From: Bemisia tabaci
Lineage: Eukaryota > Arthropoda > Insecta > Hemiptera > Aleyrodidae
Assembly: GCF_918797505.1 (NCBI RefSeq)
Contig: NC_092796.1
Location: forward strand, 1,116,001 to 1,180,000
Length of the DNA: 64,000 nt
Reading direction: 5' to 3'
Shown: positions 11,098 through 22,608 of the stretch, piece by piece
Position numbering within the stretch: the stretch's first letter is position 1
Layout: each line of letters opens with the position of its first letter
Program-made: the position numbers and the translations under genes
The notes under the pieces: model-generated
Database searches by the model: none
What the model was told of the DNA's origin: nothing
What the model saw: the letters and a program-made list of their open reading frames with translations, nothing else

Positions 11098-11950
11098 AAA
11101 AATGAGGGAAATGTGTGATTTTTTCTAAAAGAGATTGGACGAATTTTGAAGGAAACGCGATTTCAAAAATTTGGCACTTACTGCTCTCTTCCCTGTCACG
11201 GCAGCATAGTATCATGGCATGGTAAAAGGGGATTTTTTTCGGCGACTAGGCAGCGGTGGATAGACGAGGGAAGAGCAGTGACTCACTCATTTAGCCACGG
11301 GCTAGGAAATGATTTTCCGGGCAAATCATCAAACAAACAAACAATGTTACTACAACGAGTCGGGCTGTCCAATTGAGACGTACAAGAAGCAAGGACAAAA
11401 AAGAAGTAAAAAAGATCCAAGCGCAGGAAGATTGCCTCATACATCTTGCTGAGTACCTATTCTGTGCCCACAACTACCCTCCGAGCTTGCAACTTGCATC
11501 GCCCTATGCTGCCACGATTACGTGCGAGGCCTTCAGTTTTTCACAACGATGAGGAGGAGAGAAAAATTTGCTATGTTCTGCATGTTATTGAATCGATATC
11601 AAACATGTATAATGGGTAAATGGAGTTCGCTGGAGGCCTTCTTTGCATTACATTCTGGCATTGCTTTCATCAAAAATGCACTCCGTTGTTTTCACAAAAT
11701 ATTCAATCTGTCAAAAATTAGAGAATTTTTTCTGATGGACTGAATTTTTGGTTCAATTACTAAAATCATATTTGTGAAAGTAAAAGAAACAGATGTAAAA
11801 AATGCTAGATCAAAAGCAAATAGCCCGAGAAGTTGGAACCGCACTGTCAACAACAGCATGAAATAATGATTAAAAAGAATTACATACATAAATTAATACA
11901 ATATTGGGAAAAATCCAAAACATGGGTTTGCAGTATTATAGAAACTTACA
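11098..11950. other. Spacer between inverted arms
   Basis: 853 bp with no transposase-like frame. The stretch 11160-11215 (ATTTGGCACTTACTG ... CCTGTCACGGCAGCATAG) resembles the right terminus of family B, so a decayed family B end probably lies inside. Confidence 0.4.
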
Positions 11951-12117
11951 GAAAATCCACATTTTTGTTCTTTGCTAATTTCATATTTCTTCATTTTGTG
12001 GAAACTATGGTATTTTTTCCGTCAAATAATTTGGGCTTTCTTTCTTACTCTTCCCATCGGGGGATTCAATCAAAAATCATTTCCTTTTTTCAATCAAGAA
12101 AAAATAGGTCGATTTCA
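11951..12117 (+). repeat. Right arm of the 167-bp inverted duplication
   Basis: Starts GAAAATCCACATTTTTGTTC and ends GGTCGATTTCA, the inverted partner of 10931-11097. Both arms can be read as similar short peptides (LWKLWYFFRQIIWAFFLTL). With only nine nucleotide differences, this is expected from recent duplication and does not show coding constraint. Confidence 0.75.
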
Positions 12118-12916
12118 AATGAAATTAAAATTTTCTGGGTTATTTTATTCTTTCTATAAGCGTACATATCAGCATGATGCTTGCAGATTTTAAAATCCAA
12201 TCTGTAGTCTTTTTTTTCCAAAGGGCAGAACAAAAACTCGCCAGATATTACGAATGATCACGTCAAATTGACCAGGATGATATTCAGGTGGTCTTAAAGG
12301 AAATCTCCGAGTGAATGCAAGTGCGCGCGATGTACCAACTGAACCATTCAATCCCAAAGGATGTTATTTCTGAATCATCCATCAAGAATATAAAAAAGAC
12401 AACGAATCACCCAAAAAGAAAGCTCGGGTAAATATTTTTAAAAACCCCAATGAATAGAATATAATAGCTGTTCGTAACGATCGAAAACTTTCAAAAACAC
12501 GGACTATGATAAGGCGGCAAGCGTGAACGGTCCTCTTTCATTTTGACCAGGGAAAGATGAAGTTTAATACATTTCTAAAAAAATTTGGCAGCGTTGTGCG
12601 TTGTATGCTCTTGTGACGCAAAGAAAATAAATTCAAGAGCTTAATGCAACCAAGTCATACTGGATGTCCCCTCCCCTACATCTCCTAGCTGGGTCCAAAG
12701 CTCCTGTCTAACAGTGCTCCATTGGCCCCAGTGTCACAAGATTTTGCTCCAAGAAAAACAAAAAGAAAGATGTCTGATAATATTTTTACCGACAAATGAA
12801 TAACAGGTGGAGGTTCGAATTTGCAACGCGATAAAGAGTGCCAAGGTGGTCGGTCAAAATTAAAAAGATCTTTTTGAAAATTCGTTCGTCAAGTTTGCGG
12901 TATCTAACAAGATAAA
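12118..12916. other. Unassigned non-coding DNA
   Basis: AT-rich, with no gene and no repeat shared elsewhere in the window. The GGTTCGAAT near 12812 resembles a B box but has no tRNA-like context. Confidence 0.4.
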
Positions 12917-13157
12917 TGGACCGCGGCTAGCAAAAAGGTACCAAGTCACATCAGTTATTGCCAAATTTTAACTGGACAATTCAATATTTAAGAAGAGAAC
13001 GTTTGTGCAGATTCCTTTGAAAATTATACGTAATTTGCTTCGTGCTGTGAAGAAAATTCACTAAAATTTGCACGAGAATCCGCACAACTGTTTTCAAGTC
13101 CGATTAAATTTGGCAATAGCTGATGTGGCTTGGTTCCTTTTAGTTTAACGCGATCCA
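12917..13157. mobile_element. Family C MITE, copy 1
   Basis: TGGACCGCGGCTAGC at 12917 and TTTAACGCGATCCA ending at 13157 are inverted ends. The arms continue with GTCACATCAGTTATTGCC and its partner GGCAATAGCTGATGTGGC, then AATTCACTAAAATTTGCACG around the centre. The same termini and subterminal sequence occur at 18407-18654, which defines the family. Confidence 0.75.
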
Positions 13158-14799
13158 AATATGACCGAAAAAGGGTGATGGTGAATTCTCGCATGGTGAA
13201 TTATTTTGTGAGTTTCGTCATTTGTGGGTATGAATTAAATATTAAAGACATCCCACATGCTACGTTTAGATGGATCACTTGCGTCAGAGCATAGGCAGCT
13301 TAATTTCCACGGGAATAAAAAAAATTCTTCTTTTTAGCCCCTTGATACCAACGGCAACAGGGAGCATTCTTTCAACAGGACGGCAGGGCCCAATCTTGGC
13401 ATTAATTTTTGATACCTGCGAATGCCTTAAAGGCACGCATTTATAATGCATGCCTGCGCGACTGGTTGCAGGACTCGTGGATGAAGGGGTGCTCTGCAAC
13501 CCCTGATTCGTTTAGCTGCCTCCTTGGGGACTCCTGTGACGCGATGCTACACCAGGCACCAGGGCGGCTGAGTTTTTACTATGCTGCAGTCATAATCATT
13601 TTAGGCGATACAGCCATGCGGTAATGTCAGAAACTCCTCCAACCGCTCAGTTCAAGGAGGGTTAAATACGGTAAAGAATTATGCTTATCAAATATTTACG
13701 ATTTTTAACTTTTCCGAGTTCTACTTAAGCAACGTTCTCTAACAAAGAAAAGCAGGACACACTTTATTTAAATTAGAAAATTATTCAATTTGATTAAAGA
13801 TTCCCTCTGCAGAATGATGTCTAAATATATCTTTACAAAAAAAAATCTTCTATTTGTTCATTTTAATTTTTTAGTTACTCTACAAACAACCGACAAAAAT
13901 TAAGGATTCAGCCCAATGGTATGGTTGTCAATTGTAAGATGCAAATTTCCGGATAAAGATATGCGTCACTAGGAGAAAGAAATAAAAGTAAATTAAAAAA
14001 AGAAGGAAACCCCAAAAAATAAGTATTGCATAAGATTTAAACATTTTCTGATGAGGTAATAATTGGTGCGTTGATGATGTATCAAAACACAGTGCTTCAG
14101 ACTTCTTTTTTGAATGGAGAGACAGTAAAATAGCGAGAATACTCGATATTGCAGGAAAGAACAAAAAAGTCTACGAAGCTTCCGCAAACTTTCTTTACGA
14201 TTCTTTCCTTTTCGTTTAAATAGTTTTCTTTCTCTTGCAAGACAATACTATTTTCCAAAAGTGCAGAGAGAAAAACTCGAATGATGCCTTCATTCAACTC
14301 ATAAAGCAATACCAACCAAAAAACCATCAGGGTTTAATTAGACGAACAATGATGGCATATTGTCAACGGGAGGATAATCCATCCGTATGAACTCGGATAA
14401 AAATCGCTACATTGTTGTACTAAAGAAAAACGCCGTAAGATCATTTGGAATTTGCCAAATTACTTTGATTATTAAAGCATTAATTTTCTAAAGAACGGGG
14501 AATATTTGACGGCGTTTTGTTGTTCATTTGGCGTTTGCATTTATAAAAGGAGTACAGATAATCGGGATATTTTGAGTTCATAATATGTCGGGAAAATGAG
14601 GCCTTAGCCGGTCCGCCCCCCACTTGGGAAGAACGGTGTAAGAGCATAGCAATCGACAGGCATCTAATCCAGATCAAATATTTTTCTTTCAGGGAGCCTT
14701 GTGGAAATGCGCTTCTGCTAAATTTACAGATACAGCGGATTCAATAATTGCTAATAAATTTTCTGCTTTCAAAGAGAGAGCCTCAAATAATTTTTCACA
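13158..14799. other. Unassigned non-coding DNA
   Basis: A moderately GC-rich patch at about 13430-13620 sits in AT-rich DNA. No frame has a recognisable domain. No shared repeats were seen. Confidence 0.4.
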
Positions 14800-14870
14800 A
14801 AAATCCGAATTTTACCGGGTACAATTTTGCAACATCCGAATGATCATACGCGGTTTTGGCCTGGCAGTGT
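14800..14870. mobile_element. Decayed family B right end
   Basis: TTTTGCAACATCCGAATGAT followed by CATACGCGG and GGCCTGGCAGTG parallels the family B right arm (TTTGGCAACTTTCGAATGTT, CATACGGCG, GCACGGCAGTA). Heavily diverged. Confidence 0.35.
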
Positions 14871-16857
14871 GAATAGCTACTTCCATGGAGTAAATATCGC
14901 GAACAAAAACCCATAAGCTGCGCACTTACTTGCATTTCCTTTCAACAATGCCCAACATCGGGGCGATGCTACGTTAGGGAAACAAAACTTAAAGCGGGCG
15001 TTCCTTATGAGCGAGCAAGGTTGAAAAGACTCCTAAGAACAAAGGAGCTCGGCATGGCACTATGGAAAAAATCTCATTAAGACGAGACACTGAGTATAAA
15101 AAGGGCGAAAATAACTAACGAAGTACCCCCTCCCCTCCTTTATTATGCAATCAAACGACAATAAGTGGAGAAACAGGCTTATTATTTTCTTATACTATCA
15201 ACTCGCAGTGTGCATTTTACGCTTCCAGTTATATTGAGTCAACAGCACAAAAACTAAAGAAAAAGATGCGATCAGACCGTAGGATTAGCAAATTGTCTGA
15301 GGGTTATATTGATCGCCAGGTATTTCAGATGGTTCTTGATTGCCAGATATTCCCATTCGGTCAGTCCTAGCGCTTAAAGTTCCGGGTGATCTTTTCATCT
15401 TTTTTTTTTTTTTTTTTTTTTTTTTGTAAACTTTACTGCGTTTCCATTGGTTTTTTTATTATTTTATTGTGTAGTGTTATTTCTTTTTGAAACAAAATAC
15501 ACTAAGAAAATGATGTGAAAGAGGGGACAAAACGGTAAAGTTACCGAAAGTTCCGATGACTCACCGCCGGTAAACACTTTTCATCAATTAATTTCTTTCT
15601 TCATACATTTTTTTTCATCAGTGTAATGCAGATGCCCTTGATGACAAAAACATATAAAGTGGTAAGCAGTGCAGTTCTCGTGCTTATAGATCGAGTTTCA
15701 TATTGAGATATTATTTTCAGAAGCAAATTATGCAACATAAGTAAATAAAGAAAGCATGTGACCTTGCTGAGAAAGCATGCAATCTCCCAAACCGGACACG
15801 ATGTATGCTCGAAGGTAGAGATATCACCAAGTTTAAGCATGATGTGCTAATAGAATACTTTGAAGCTGGCGCTTTGAAAATGTGATACGTACCATCAGAA
15901 ATGGGGGCGACTGAGATTTTACCGAGAGCAAAAAAATGGGTACATTGAGGTAGAGTAGGAGTTCCTTCACGATTATATGAGTGGGAGGAAAATCTTATCT
16001 CGTCACTAGCACCGCCAAAATGCAAAAGTGGTAACACAAACCTGAAACAAAGGAAGAAACAAATTAATGAAAAATAAAACCATACTTTTTTCAACACATG
16101 TTAATAAACTTGGAGAGTGTGTGCATCGCAGGGACTCAATTTTTCTAGTTATGGAATTTTTTTAGTAAAAAGAAATGAAAATAAAAGTAATTCGTAAAGA
16201 ACAAGTATTTTCTTCAATCAGCAGGAAATGATTCACACAGTCAAGTGCATCTGTCCTTGGAGAAAGGAGGCAAAACGGTCAAAAAGGTCGGGACGGAACT
16301 TAACTCGAGAGAGTAAGGAAGTAACGGCAAGTCCTGTCTAGATTTTTGCTTAAAAAAGGACTTTCCTGAGACCTCGGGATTTTTAGTTACGCCTTAGGCG
16401 ACTTTTTAAGATTTGAGGATTGCTGCAGGTTTGTGGGAGGAGAGTTTTCAAAGTAATACAAACTAAGTTTTCGATATTTCCATCATTTTGATTTAAGTCA
16501 GATCCCTTTGAATTTGTGTAGAGTCCATGCAAAATTTGGTTCCGTGCGAAAAATCCAGAACTGGCTGCAAAACAAGGCGACAGCGTAAAGTAGACTGTGC
16601 CCTCGTGATCGAACAGGTGAGTAACGCGGTGGCGTTTACATTCTGGATGAAAGGGACTTGCAGTTTTTAAGACTTGAGCAAACTTGTATAAAATTGAAGA
16701 ACAAGTTTAAACACCTTTCGGGGAATTGGCAGGATTTTGTTTAAACGAATTTTCCTCGAAACTTGTACCAACTTTGACCGGCGCGTGTGTAAGAGTCCAC
16801 GGTTCAACCAGAGGCGCTGCCAAATTGTGTCCGACTAATAATTCAGTCCTGAATTTC
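14871..16857. other. Unassigned non-coding DNA with a T26 run
   Basis: A 26-base T run occupies 15400-15425. No A/B boxes or LINE frame lie nearby to mark it as a retroposon tail. Otherwise AT-rich unique sequence with no recognisable gene. Confidence 0.4.
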
Positions 16858-16974
16858 TTAAAAGTTCAAGGGAAAATGTTTATAGTTTTCCTCAAAAATA
16901 AATTATTTATAATTATTATCTGACAACATTCGATGACCCATATTATGCGGCATTTTCCCCTGGCGAGGCAGGAC
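16858..16974. mobile_element. Family B MITE, right half
   Basis: Matches the copy at 27000-27259 from GGGAAAATGTTTATAGTTTT and CCTCAAAAATAAAT through the terminal CGGCATTTTCCCCTGGCGAGGCAG (family: CGGCGTTCCTCC, TTAGCACGGCAG). The left half is absent. It abuts the family I copy at 16981. Confidence 0.5.
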
Positions 16975-16980
16975 AGCTCG

Positions 16981-17213
16981 TCACAAGCGCCGTGCGACTT
17001 TTCAAAATTTCCGCCGCCATTTTATTTTTTCACGGAGAAATTGTTCGACAAAGTTGTCCGAAAATTTCACTGCGATTTCTTTGAGCTGCCGATAAAATTC
17101 GGTGAAATTTTCAAACAGATTTAACCAAAAATTTCTCTATAAAGAAATAAAATGGCGACGAAAATGTTGAAACGTCGCATGGCGCTTGTGATACTTTGGC
17201 CGGAAGGTGATGA
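16981..17213. mobile_element. Family I MITE, copy 1 (left tip truncated)
   Basis: TCACAAGCGCCGTGCGACTT then TTTCAAAATTTCCGCCGCCA forms the left arm. The right arm is GGCGACGAAAATGTTGAAAC, GTCGCATGGCGCTTGTGATA, CTTTGGCCGGAAGGTGA. The left tip CACCTTCCGGCCAAAGTA is missing where it meets the family B half copy. The centre repeats AAATTTCACTG/CGGTGAAATTTTC. The second copy is at 42515. Confidence 0.7.
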
Positions 17214-17329
17214 GCTCCCTTGATTTATGAGCGACATTGCACACGTTTAAATCCTGCCTATAGTTCCAGTAGAAGTTAACAACCGCCCAGATACGTCATA
17301 TTGTGACACGGAGAGGAAAGCCGCCTCCG

Positions 17330-17680
17330 TCGGGCGAAACGGCTTAGCAGGCAAGGCGAAGGCTCGGTCGGACCGCAATCCCTCGGAGATGAGGCGGAGT
17401 GCGCCTGCATTCGAATAGATTAGACGCTTTAATTAAAGAAGCGCCTTGCGCGGCGCGGGGAGCAACACGCAACACGTAGACGCGCTCGGGGTTGCCTGGC
17501 GCGCCGGCGGCCTTCATTGTCAATTTCCGGGCCCGACTTCGATCAACATCCATTTCTCGGCAGGGCGCGACGCTGACTCGCGGGTTAAATGAACTATGAC
17601 CGCGTTATCTGATTCACGCAGCAAATTCGCCGAAGTAGGAATTATTGCGCCTCTCCGGCGGGAGGGGTCGGCGGGGGCAA
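17330..17680. promoter_or_regulatory. GC-rich islet, possible conserved regulatory element
   Basis: About 350 bp of CpG-rich sequence with embedded AT sites such as GATTAGACGCTTTAATTAAAG (about 17418-17439), a palindromic TTTAATTAAA. It is not repeated in the window, and frames here lack domains. A role as enhancer or CpG islet is conjecture. Confidence 0.2.
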
Positions 17681-17814
17681 CGTATTTGAATTAAGGACGC
17701 AGTCGGGCAGGAAGAAACGTTGCTTTTGGTACATTTTCGGGGTTGGGATTTTTGGTGTTGCCGCATTGCTCTTGCTACCACCCTACACTTAGCAAGAAGG
17801 AGCAGTAGTAAGTT

Positions 17815-17952
17815 GGACCATATTTTGCAATAAGGAACTACTATTTCTGGCTCATTTTCGAAACGACATATGTGACATCGGTTTTCCTATGCAGAAACAT
17901 GCGTTTGTGGAAGACCTGGAGATAGCGGTTCCTCATTGCAAAATGTAACCCA
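17815..17952. mobile_element. Family E MITE, copy 1
   Basis: TTTTGCAATAAGGAACTACT at 17822 and GGTTCCTCATTGCAAAATG ending near 17945 are inverted ends. The interior (TTCTGGCTCATTTTCGAAAC, TTTTCCTATGCAGAAA) matches the cluster at 28.9-31.1 kb. Confidence 0.7.
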
Positions 17953-18406
17953 GTTTATTTTGAAGTGAGCTTAACAGCGCATGAGAGCGCGTGATAATAG
18001 GCAGGCTGACTTGAAATGAAAGCTTTTATGGAGATTGTAAATTCTGAAATTTATAAAAAAAAATGAAGCATTCGTTCCAAGGATTGGAATGCAACCCGCA
18101 CCAAAATCAACGTACAGTGAACACCATTTTCGTTTTTGATAATTTTGGCTTTTCCGTGTGTGACAGTGATAAATACGAACAAATTAGAGCATCCAAAATA
18201 TATTCTCTCAGATTTCTTGTCGACGGAATTGATTCAGAGAAACATATCAACTGCATACGGATAAACAAGAATGTTGGTTATTTTATGGTCAACAAGTTGC
18301 ACATCAATCATCATTAGACGAACGGCAGCGCTGACTTCCCAACTGTACTTATGCTTCGCCCGATGCTATTACTTAGATTGTTAGTGCGAGGTACCTGAAA
18401 TATATT
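17953..18406. other. Unassigned non-coding DNA
   Basis: AT-rich. An 84-codon plus-strand frame (18063-18317) has no recognisable domain. No shared repeat was seen. Confidence 0.4.
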
Positions 18407-18654
18407 TGGACCGCGTTGAGCAGAAAGGAATCAAGCCACATCAACTATTGCCAAATGTAATTTGGCAGTTAAATTTTTAGCATGGAAACGGTTGTGCTGG
18501 GCACATTTCGGTGAATTTTCTGCACAGTACGGAGCGAATTCCTCAACATTTTCAAAGGAATCCACAGAAACGCTCTTTCATAAAAAAATTAAATTGAGCA
18601 GTTTTTGGCAATAGCTGATAAGGCTTCGTTCCTTTCTGTTTTAAACGCGGTCCA
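18407..18654. mobile_element. Family C MITE, copy 2
   Basis: TGGACCGCGTTGAGCAGAAA at 18407 and TTTAAACGCGGTCCA ending at 18654 are inverted ends. GCCACATCAACTATTGCC and GGCAATAGCTGATAAGGC pair just inside. About 248 bp, close to the 241 bp of copy 1, with strong similarity confined to the outer ~60 bp of each arm. Confidence 0.75.
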
Positions 18655-18670
18655 TTTCATTGGCATGAAA

Positions 18671-18820
18671 GGGGCCGTCCATAAACTACGTATCACTTTC
18701 TTGGAATTTTACCCCCTCCCCCTTGTAACGCTTTTGTCACGTACCACGTAAAAAACAAAATGGTGTAACGCTCTCCTGACACCCCCTCTCAACCCTAGAA
18801 CGTTACGTAATTACGGCCCG
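18671..18820. mobile_element. GGGCCGTCCATAAACTACGT-type MITE
   Basis: GGGGCCGTCCATAAACTACG at 18671 and CGTTACGTAATTACGGCCC ending near 18819 form imperfect TIRs. Internal ACCCCCTCCCCCTTGTAACG and TTTTGTCACGTACCACGT are typical of a repeat type I remember from many insect genomes. GAAA flanks both ends (18667-18670 and after 18819), a possible 4-bp duplication. Confidence 0.65.
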
Positions 18821-18919
18821 AAATAGCTTTCAAACTCCAGTCCGAAAATTCTTTGAGGCGACAGGTTATAGGTATACGTTGAGTGTTGTGAGGTAGCTGG
18901 CGTTATTTTGCTTAAACGC

Positions 18920-19330
18920 GTTGGATTTGGAGTGTTCACATGTGAGAGAGAATCTCGGCGGGCGCTATCTGGCGACGAAGGCGTCTGAATGTAAATCAGG
19001 CTCAAATCCGCGCGCGGCAAAGGAACCCGCGCTCGATTGCGCCTTCAAACGAGGGGTTATGAAATATGCAAATCAGTCACCGAAACGGAGGAAATTCGGA
19101 TTTCCTAGCGCGGCGCTGCGTTTCATTAGGTGCGATATTCAAACAGAGACCTGTCGATGCGCGGGGGGGCTCCGGCCCGGCCCGGCTCCAGATCCGAGAT
19201 AAACCCTTCTCCCCGCCGAATGTTGTTTGCGGCGCTTGTTGATTTAAACATGTTAATTTCACCAATATCCCACATCCCTCTCCTCCAGATTGCATTCGCC
19301 AAATATTCCACCCGGAGATCGTCCCTCCGC
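18920..19330. other. GC-rich islet, unassigned
   Basis: A CpG-rich block with overlapping open frames on both strands (up to 97 codons), as expected from low stop density in GC-rich DNA. No domain recognised and no repeat copies in the window. It could be a conserved non-coding element or a decayed exon. Confidence 0.25.
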
Positions 19331-19523
19331 TTCCATTTTCTCCTCCGATTTAGAGTCGAATGGAAAAATCGAGCTTCTGTGAGTTTCTGCCAGAAAAGCT
19401 CTATCCAGAGAAAAAATAAATAAAAAAAAAACAGGACGACGAGTTCGTTGGAATCCGAAATTCATTGACTCTTTCCAAATTTTTTGACGGTAAATTTCCT
19501 GAATTCCTTTCCTGCGTTTAAAC

Positions 19524-19662
19524 GTTTAATTGGACTTATTTCTGCCAAACAGAACTACGTACAGTAACACATAAGCCCTGAGGCCCATAAGAATATATGC
19601 GTAACAGGGCTCACGTCATACTGCACATAGTTCGGTTTGATAGAAATACGTCCAAATGTGGC
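19524..19662. mobile_element. Family R MITE, short palindromic copy
   Basis: TTGGACTTATTTCTGCCAAA near 19530 pairs with TTTGATAGAAATACGTCCAA near 19655. Inside, AAGCCCTGAGGCCCATAAG pairs with the CAGGGCTCAC side. The termini match those of the 383-bp element at 57668-58050, so this is a short form of the same family. Confidence 0.65.
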
Positions 19663-19865
19663 ATGGTTCTCATAAAAATGATGTCGACGAAAAATTGTTG
19701 GCGCGAAGTCTTTTGAATTTGAAAAGACACAATATTTTGGCCGGAAGAAAATATTTCCAGGTTCCACAGAAAATACCTTAAAATTTTAGTAACTGCAAAG
19801 TGAGGATTCATTTAGCAATAAACCTTACTCGATACATATTATAAAATTATAAACTTAATGAGCGC

Positions 19866-19978
19866 TACGCTTGAGAAGCGTTCTCGAGGGTTGGGCCGCG
19901 TAGCGGCCACGGGACCTAGCCCCCAGTATACGTATGTAAACTTATTTCGCTTACTACTATGTGTTTACGTATACTTTG
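19866..19978. repeat. GC-rich module plus GTATACGTA hairpin
   Basis: On the minus strand, GGGGGCTAGGTCCCGTGGCC then GCTACGCGGCCCAACCC resembles 255-292 (GGGGGCTACGCCCCGGCCGC, TCGGGCCCAACCC) inside family A copy 1. Next to it, AGTATACGTATGTAAAC and GTTTACGTATACT form an inverted repeat. This may be an end of an unrecognised mobile element. Confidence 0.4.
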
Positions 19979-20009
19979 AGCTTACGGTCCCAGCGATTCA
20001 TTGTACGGA

Positions 20010-20260
20010 CAAGCCCCCTTTGCACCTGCCATGAGCAGAGTGCGCTGCAACGCCACGCCGCGTTCGGCCATTTCGCGAGTTAGGTCGTTGCGGCAATATT
20101 AATTCAGGCGAACCATGATTAATTGACCCAGGTGAGGGGGGGGGGGGCTTTGGGCGGCAAGGCTGAGGGGCAGCAGGTATTAACATCCCCTTTTATTAAC
20201 AAGCGCATTTCATTAGGCGACCGCAAAAACAAAAGGCGCGCAACGCATTAAAATTATTTA
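20010..20260. promoter_or_regulatory. GC-rich islet with clustered TTAAT sites, possible enhancer
   Basis: CpG-rich DNA with embedded AATATTAATTCAGG, CATGATTAATTGACC, TTCATTAGG, GCATTAAAATTATTTACG and an E-box CAGGTG, interrupted by a 12-base G run (20136-20147). The dense homeodomain-like cores are suggestive but unproven. Confidence 0.2.
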
Positions 20261-21721
20261 CGACCGTCCGATTTTGTATTCAAGATAAAGGACCCTGTGA
20301 CGACATTGTTGCCGACGTCGGAGATTTTTCGTCGACGCGATCTCTCTTGTGTAAAGCTTGGTATGACTCGCGAAGACTTCGGTTACCTCGACCGTAGTTC
20401 GGTTTCTACGGCCGAAAGTGGTTCTACCGCATTAAAGACTTCGTTATTCAATAGGGAGCCCAGTTGTTGTCCTGCATCCGCCAAGACGCAATAAGTCTTG
20501 CTCAATAACGGGCCGTGTTGCATCTACAAAAAATGAAGGCGCGCTCAGGGTTCAAAGCTATACCGGTGAGACAGTAACATACAGTGTGCCTTATAGAGTG
20601 CATCTAAAAAAAAGTCGTCACTGCATTTAGCGAGATCCAAGATTTTGGTCGTCTTAGGAGGATCAAACTCCATCCCAATCGTGATTAAAAGGAAAAAATG
20701 GATGAAGAAGAAAGAAACCCAGCACATTCATTTAAAATAGAGAGAAAGAGGTTGAAGTTTTCATATTTCACATGGCTCTGAGTAAGCAGTGCACTTCAAG
20801 CCCATGTCGCGGAAATTATATGTTGCCTGAGGCCCATATGATTCTTGTTAAGGAGAAAATAAGTTACCATGATCGAGCTCAAGACCGCTTACAAGATTTT
20901 TTTTTCTTCAATTTATTTTGAATCTTTTCTATCAGATTCAGTTATGAATTAGTCTAAATTACACAATCAATAAAATATCAAGTCTGGTGGGACTGAGTTT
21001 GAGTGTGTTTATTTCTTGAGTCAGGGTCAAGCTAAAATCCACGATAAGCAAGGCAACCTTGCGCCGCAACGGCCCGCCAACGCCAAATCACCTCCCCTGT
21101 TACACGCCGGGCACTGTTTATTAATATTTTTGACCTTTGCAACACCAATTAACACCCTACCCACCCCGCACGGAAGGCGTGAATAGAGCCATTATGTTCG
21201 AGGAAAAAAGAGCGACCGGAACAAATTCTAAACACAACCCAAAGGGTTGCCGAATTTTTGGCCAGGAAAGACCACACTAGCCCTCACAAAACGAAAGATC
21301 AGTGCCGGCACATCACATTATTTTTTCAACATTCAGACGATTACAGTTATCCGTTTAAACAATTTAGTTCGTGGGAAACTTTGTGTTGGGTTTCAGAGAA
21401 GGACTTCTTAATTCTTCATTTATTTACGTTTTATTGTTTCACTCGATTAACCTGGTGGAAAACTTGAGCAATCGACGGTAACTCGAATTTCTTGACTCTA
21501 AAACGACTTGTAAAATTTACAACGAAGCTCTTCATATTTTTAAGAAGTTTCCATTTCCTTAGGGAAATGAGCAACAGGCCATGAGATTTTGTTGTGCAAT
21601 GAAAAATATTTTCCAAATTTCTAAGTGGTGCTGCTGTTTGGATCAGGAAAGCAATACATATAGTGTGAGCGGTGGTCGAACCATGCCACAAGTTTCATCT
21701 AGCCCCCCCCCCCCTTAACAC
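20261..21721. other. Unassigned non-coding DNA
   Basis: No gene recognised. CCTGAGGCCCATATGATTCT at about 20828 faintly recalls the middle of family R. A 12-base C run lies at 21703-21714. Confidence 0.4.
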
Positions 21722-21804
21722 CTTACTAATCGATTATTTACCACAGCTTCAAATAGGGAAATATTGATAGATCGCAAAGCACGCCACGCCACGCCACTGG
21801 CAAC
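21722..21804. mobile_element. Family H MITE, rearranged fragment
   Basis: ACTAATCGATTATTTACCAC and AGCTTCAAATAGGGAAATAT match the complement of the left arm of the 50586 element. They are joined directly to GATCGCAAAGCACGCCACGC and CACGCCACTG, which correspond to the right end. The middle is deleted. Confidence 0.55.
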
Positions 21805-22119
21805 GCGAGGTTAAACCCTTCTCCCCCCATCGTCAAGTATATGTCAGGCACCGCTTGACCCTTCTTTGACTCTGAATTCATTTATCAAGCGTGACATTGT
21901 GCAACCATAACCCGTATCCCTGTTACTTTTTCGGCTGCTCACCAAAAATTCACGAATCGCAACGCACCCGGCGCCCTTCTCCCTATACTTCAATCATAAA
22001 CAAAAAAAAAAAAAAACGCTTGGAATGAGGAGGGAGGTACGACGCAAAAACTTCCAAGTTAAAACGCCATGGCAGGGTTTCTCAATTGGGGAACCCCACT
22101 GAATAACAGGGGCTTATTG

Positions 22120-22380
22120 TTCCCGTGGACGAGGGACGCCCGCCCGTGCGAGAGGAAGGGGCAGGACACCCGGACGGACGTAGCCAATGGGGTGGCGCGG
22201 GCCTCCCGGGAGGCCGGCTCACCTGGGCGAAACGGAGGTGAAAAACGCGAAAGCGAATCCGCGACCCCCCTCCCCTCCGGCTCGGAGCCAACCTGGCAGG
22301 TGCCAAGAGAGCCGGTCAGCGAGGGGGAGGGGGGGCCCCGCTTGTGAATGGACCGGGGCCCGGACGGGGCGTGCCCCGAT
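22120..22380. other. GC-rich islet, unassigned
   Basis: Very GC-rich with overlapping frames on both strands up to 92 codons, rich in Arg, Gly and Pro. This is typical of stop-poor composition. No domain or repeat partner was recognised. Confidence 0.25.
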
Positions 22381-22400
22381 GAAATATGATCGCTCTCAAA

Positions 22401-22608
22401 CGCACAGTGGGATCAGTCAAAAGGAGAGGTCGGACATTGGATAGAGACTTCCAAACATCATATCTTCGTTAATACAAAACGTAAGGGTTTAAAACTGGCT
22501 CCTGCCGAGAGCATTGCTATTTGAAATTAATTTTGCTTTAGAATAAACGACAAAATTTTTCAATATTTGTCAAACATTCTATGTCCGACCATTCTCAATA
22601 CATCAATC
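22401..22608. mobile_element. Family G MITE, copy interrupted by family F at its right tip
   Basis: The left end CGCACAGTGGGATCAGTCAA, AAGGAGAGGTCGGACA matches the G termini at 43297 and 53765. The right arm TATGTCCGACCATTCTCAAT, ACATCAATCCAT stops just before the expected TGTGCG. Family F starts there, and after F the sequence resumes ATTGTGCG (23078-23085). F therefore probably inserted into the G terminus. Confidence 0.55.

Noticed and set aside
10870..12193. Two similar peptides (LWKLWYFFRQIIWAFFLTL) as a conserved protein
   Set aside because: They come from the two arms of a 95%-identical inverted duplication. Similarity is inherited from the DNA, with no excess of synonymous changes that I can see.
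12805..12830. B-box-like GGTTCGAAT as a tRNA gene
   Set aside because: No A box, no stems and no acceptor pairing within 90 bp.
15400..15425. T26 run as the tail of a LINE or processed pseudogene
   Set aside because: No coding relic, A/B boxes or target duplication next to it.
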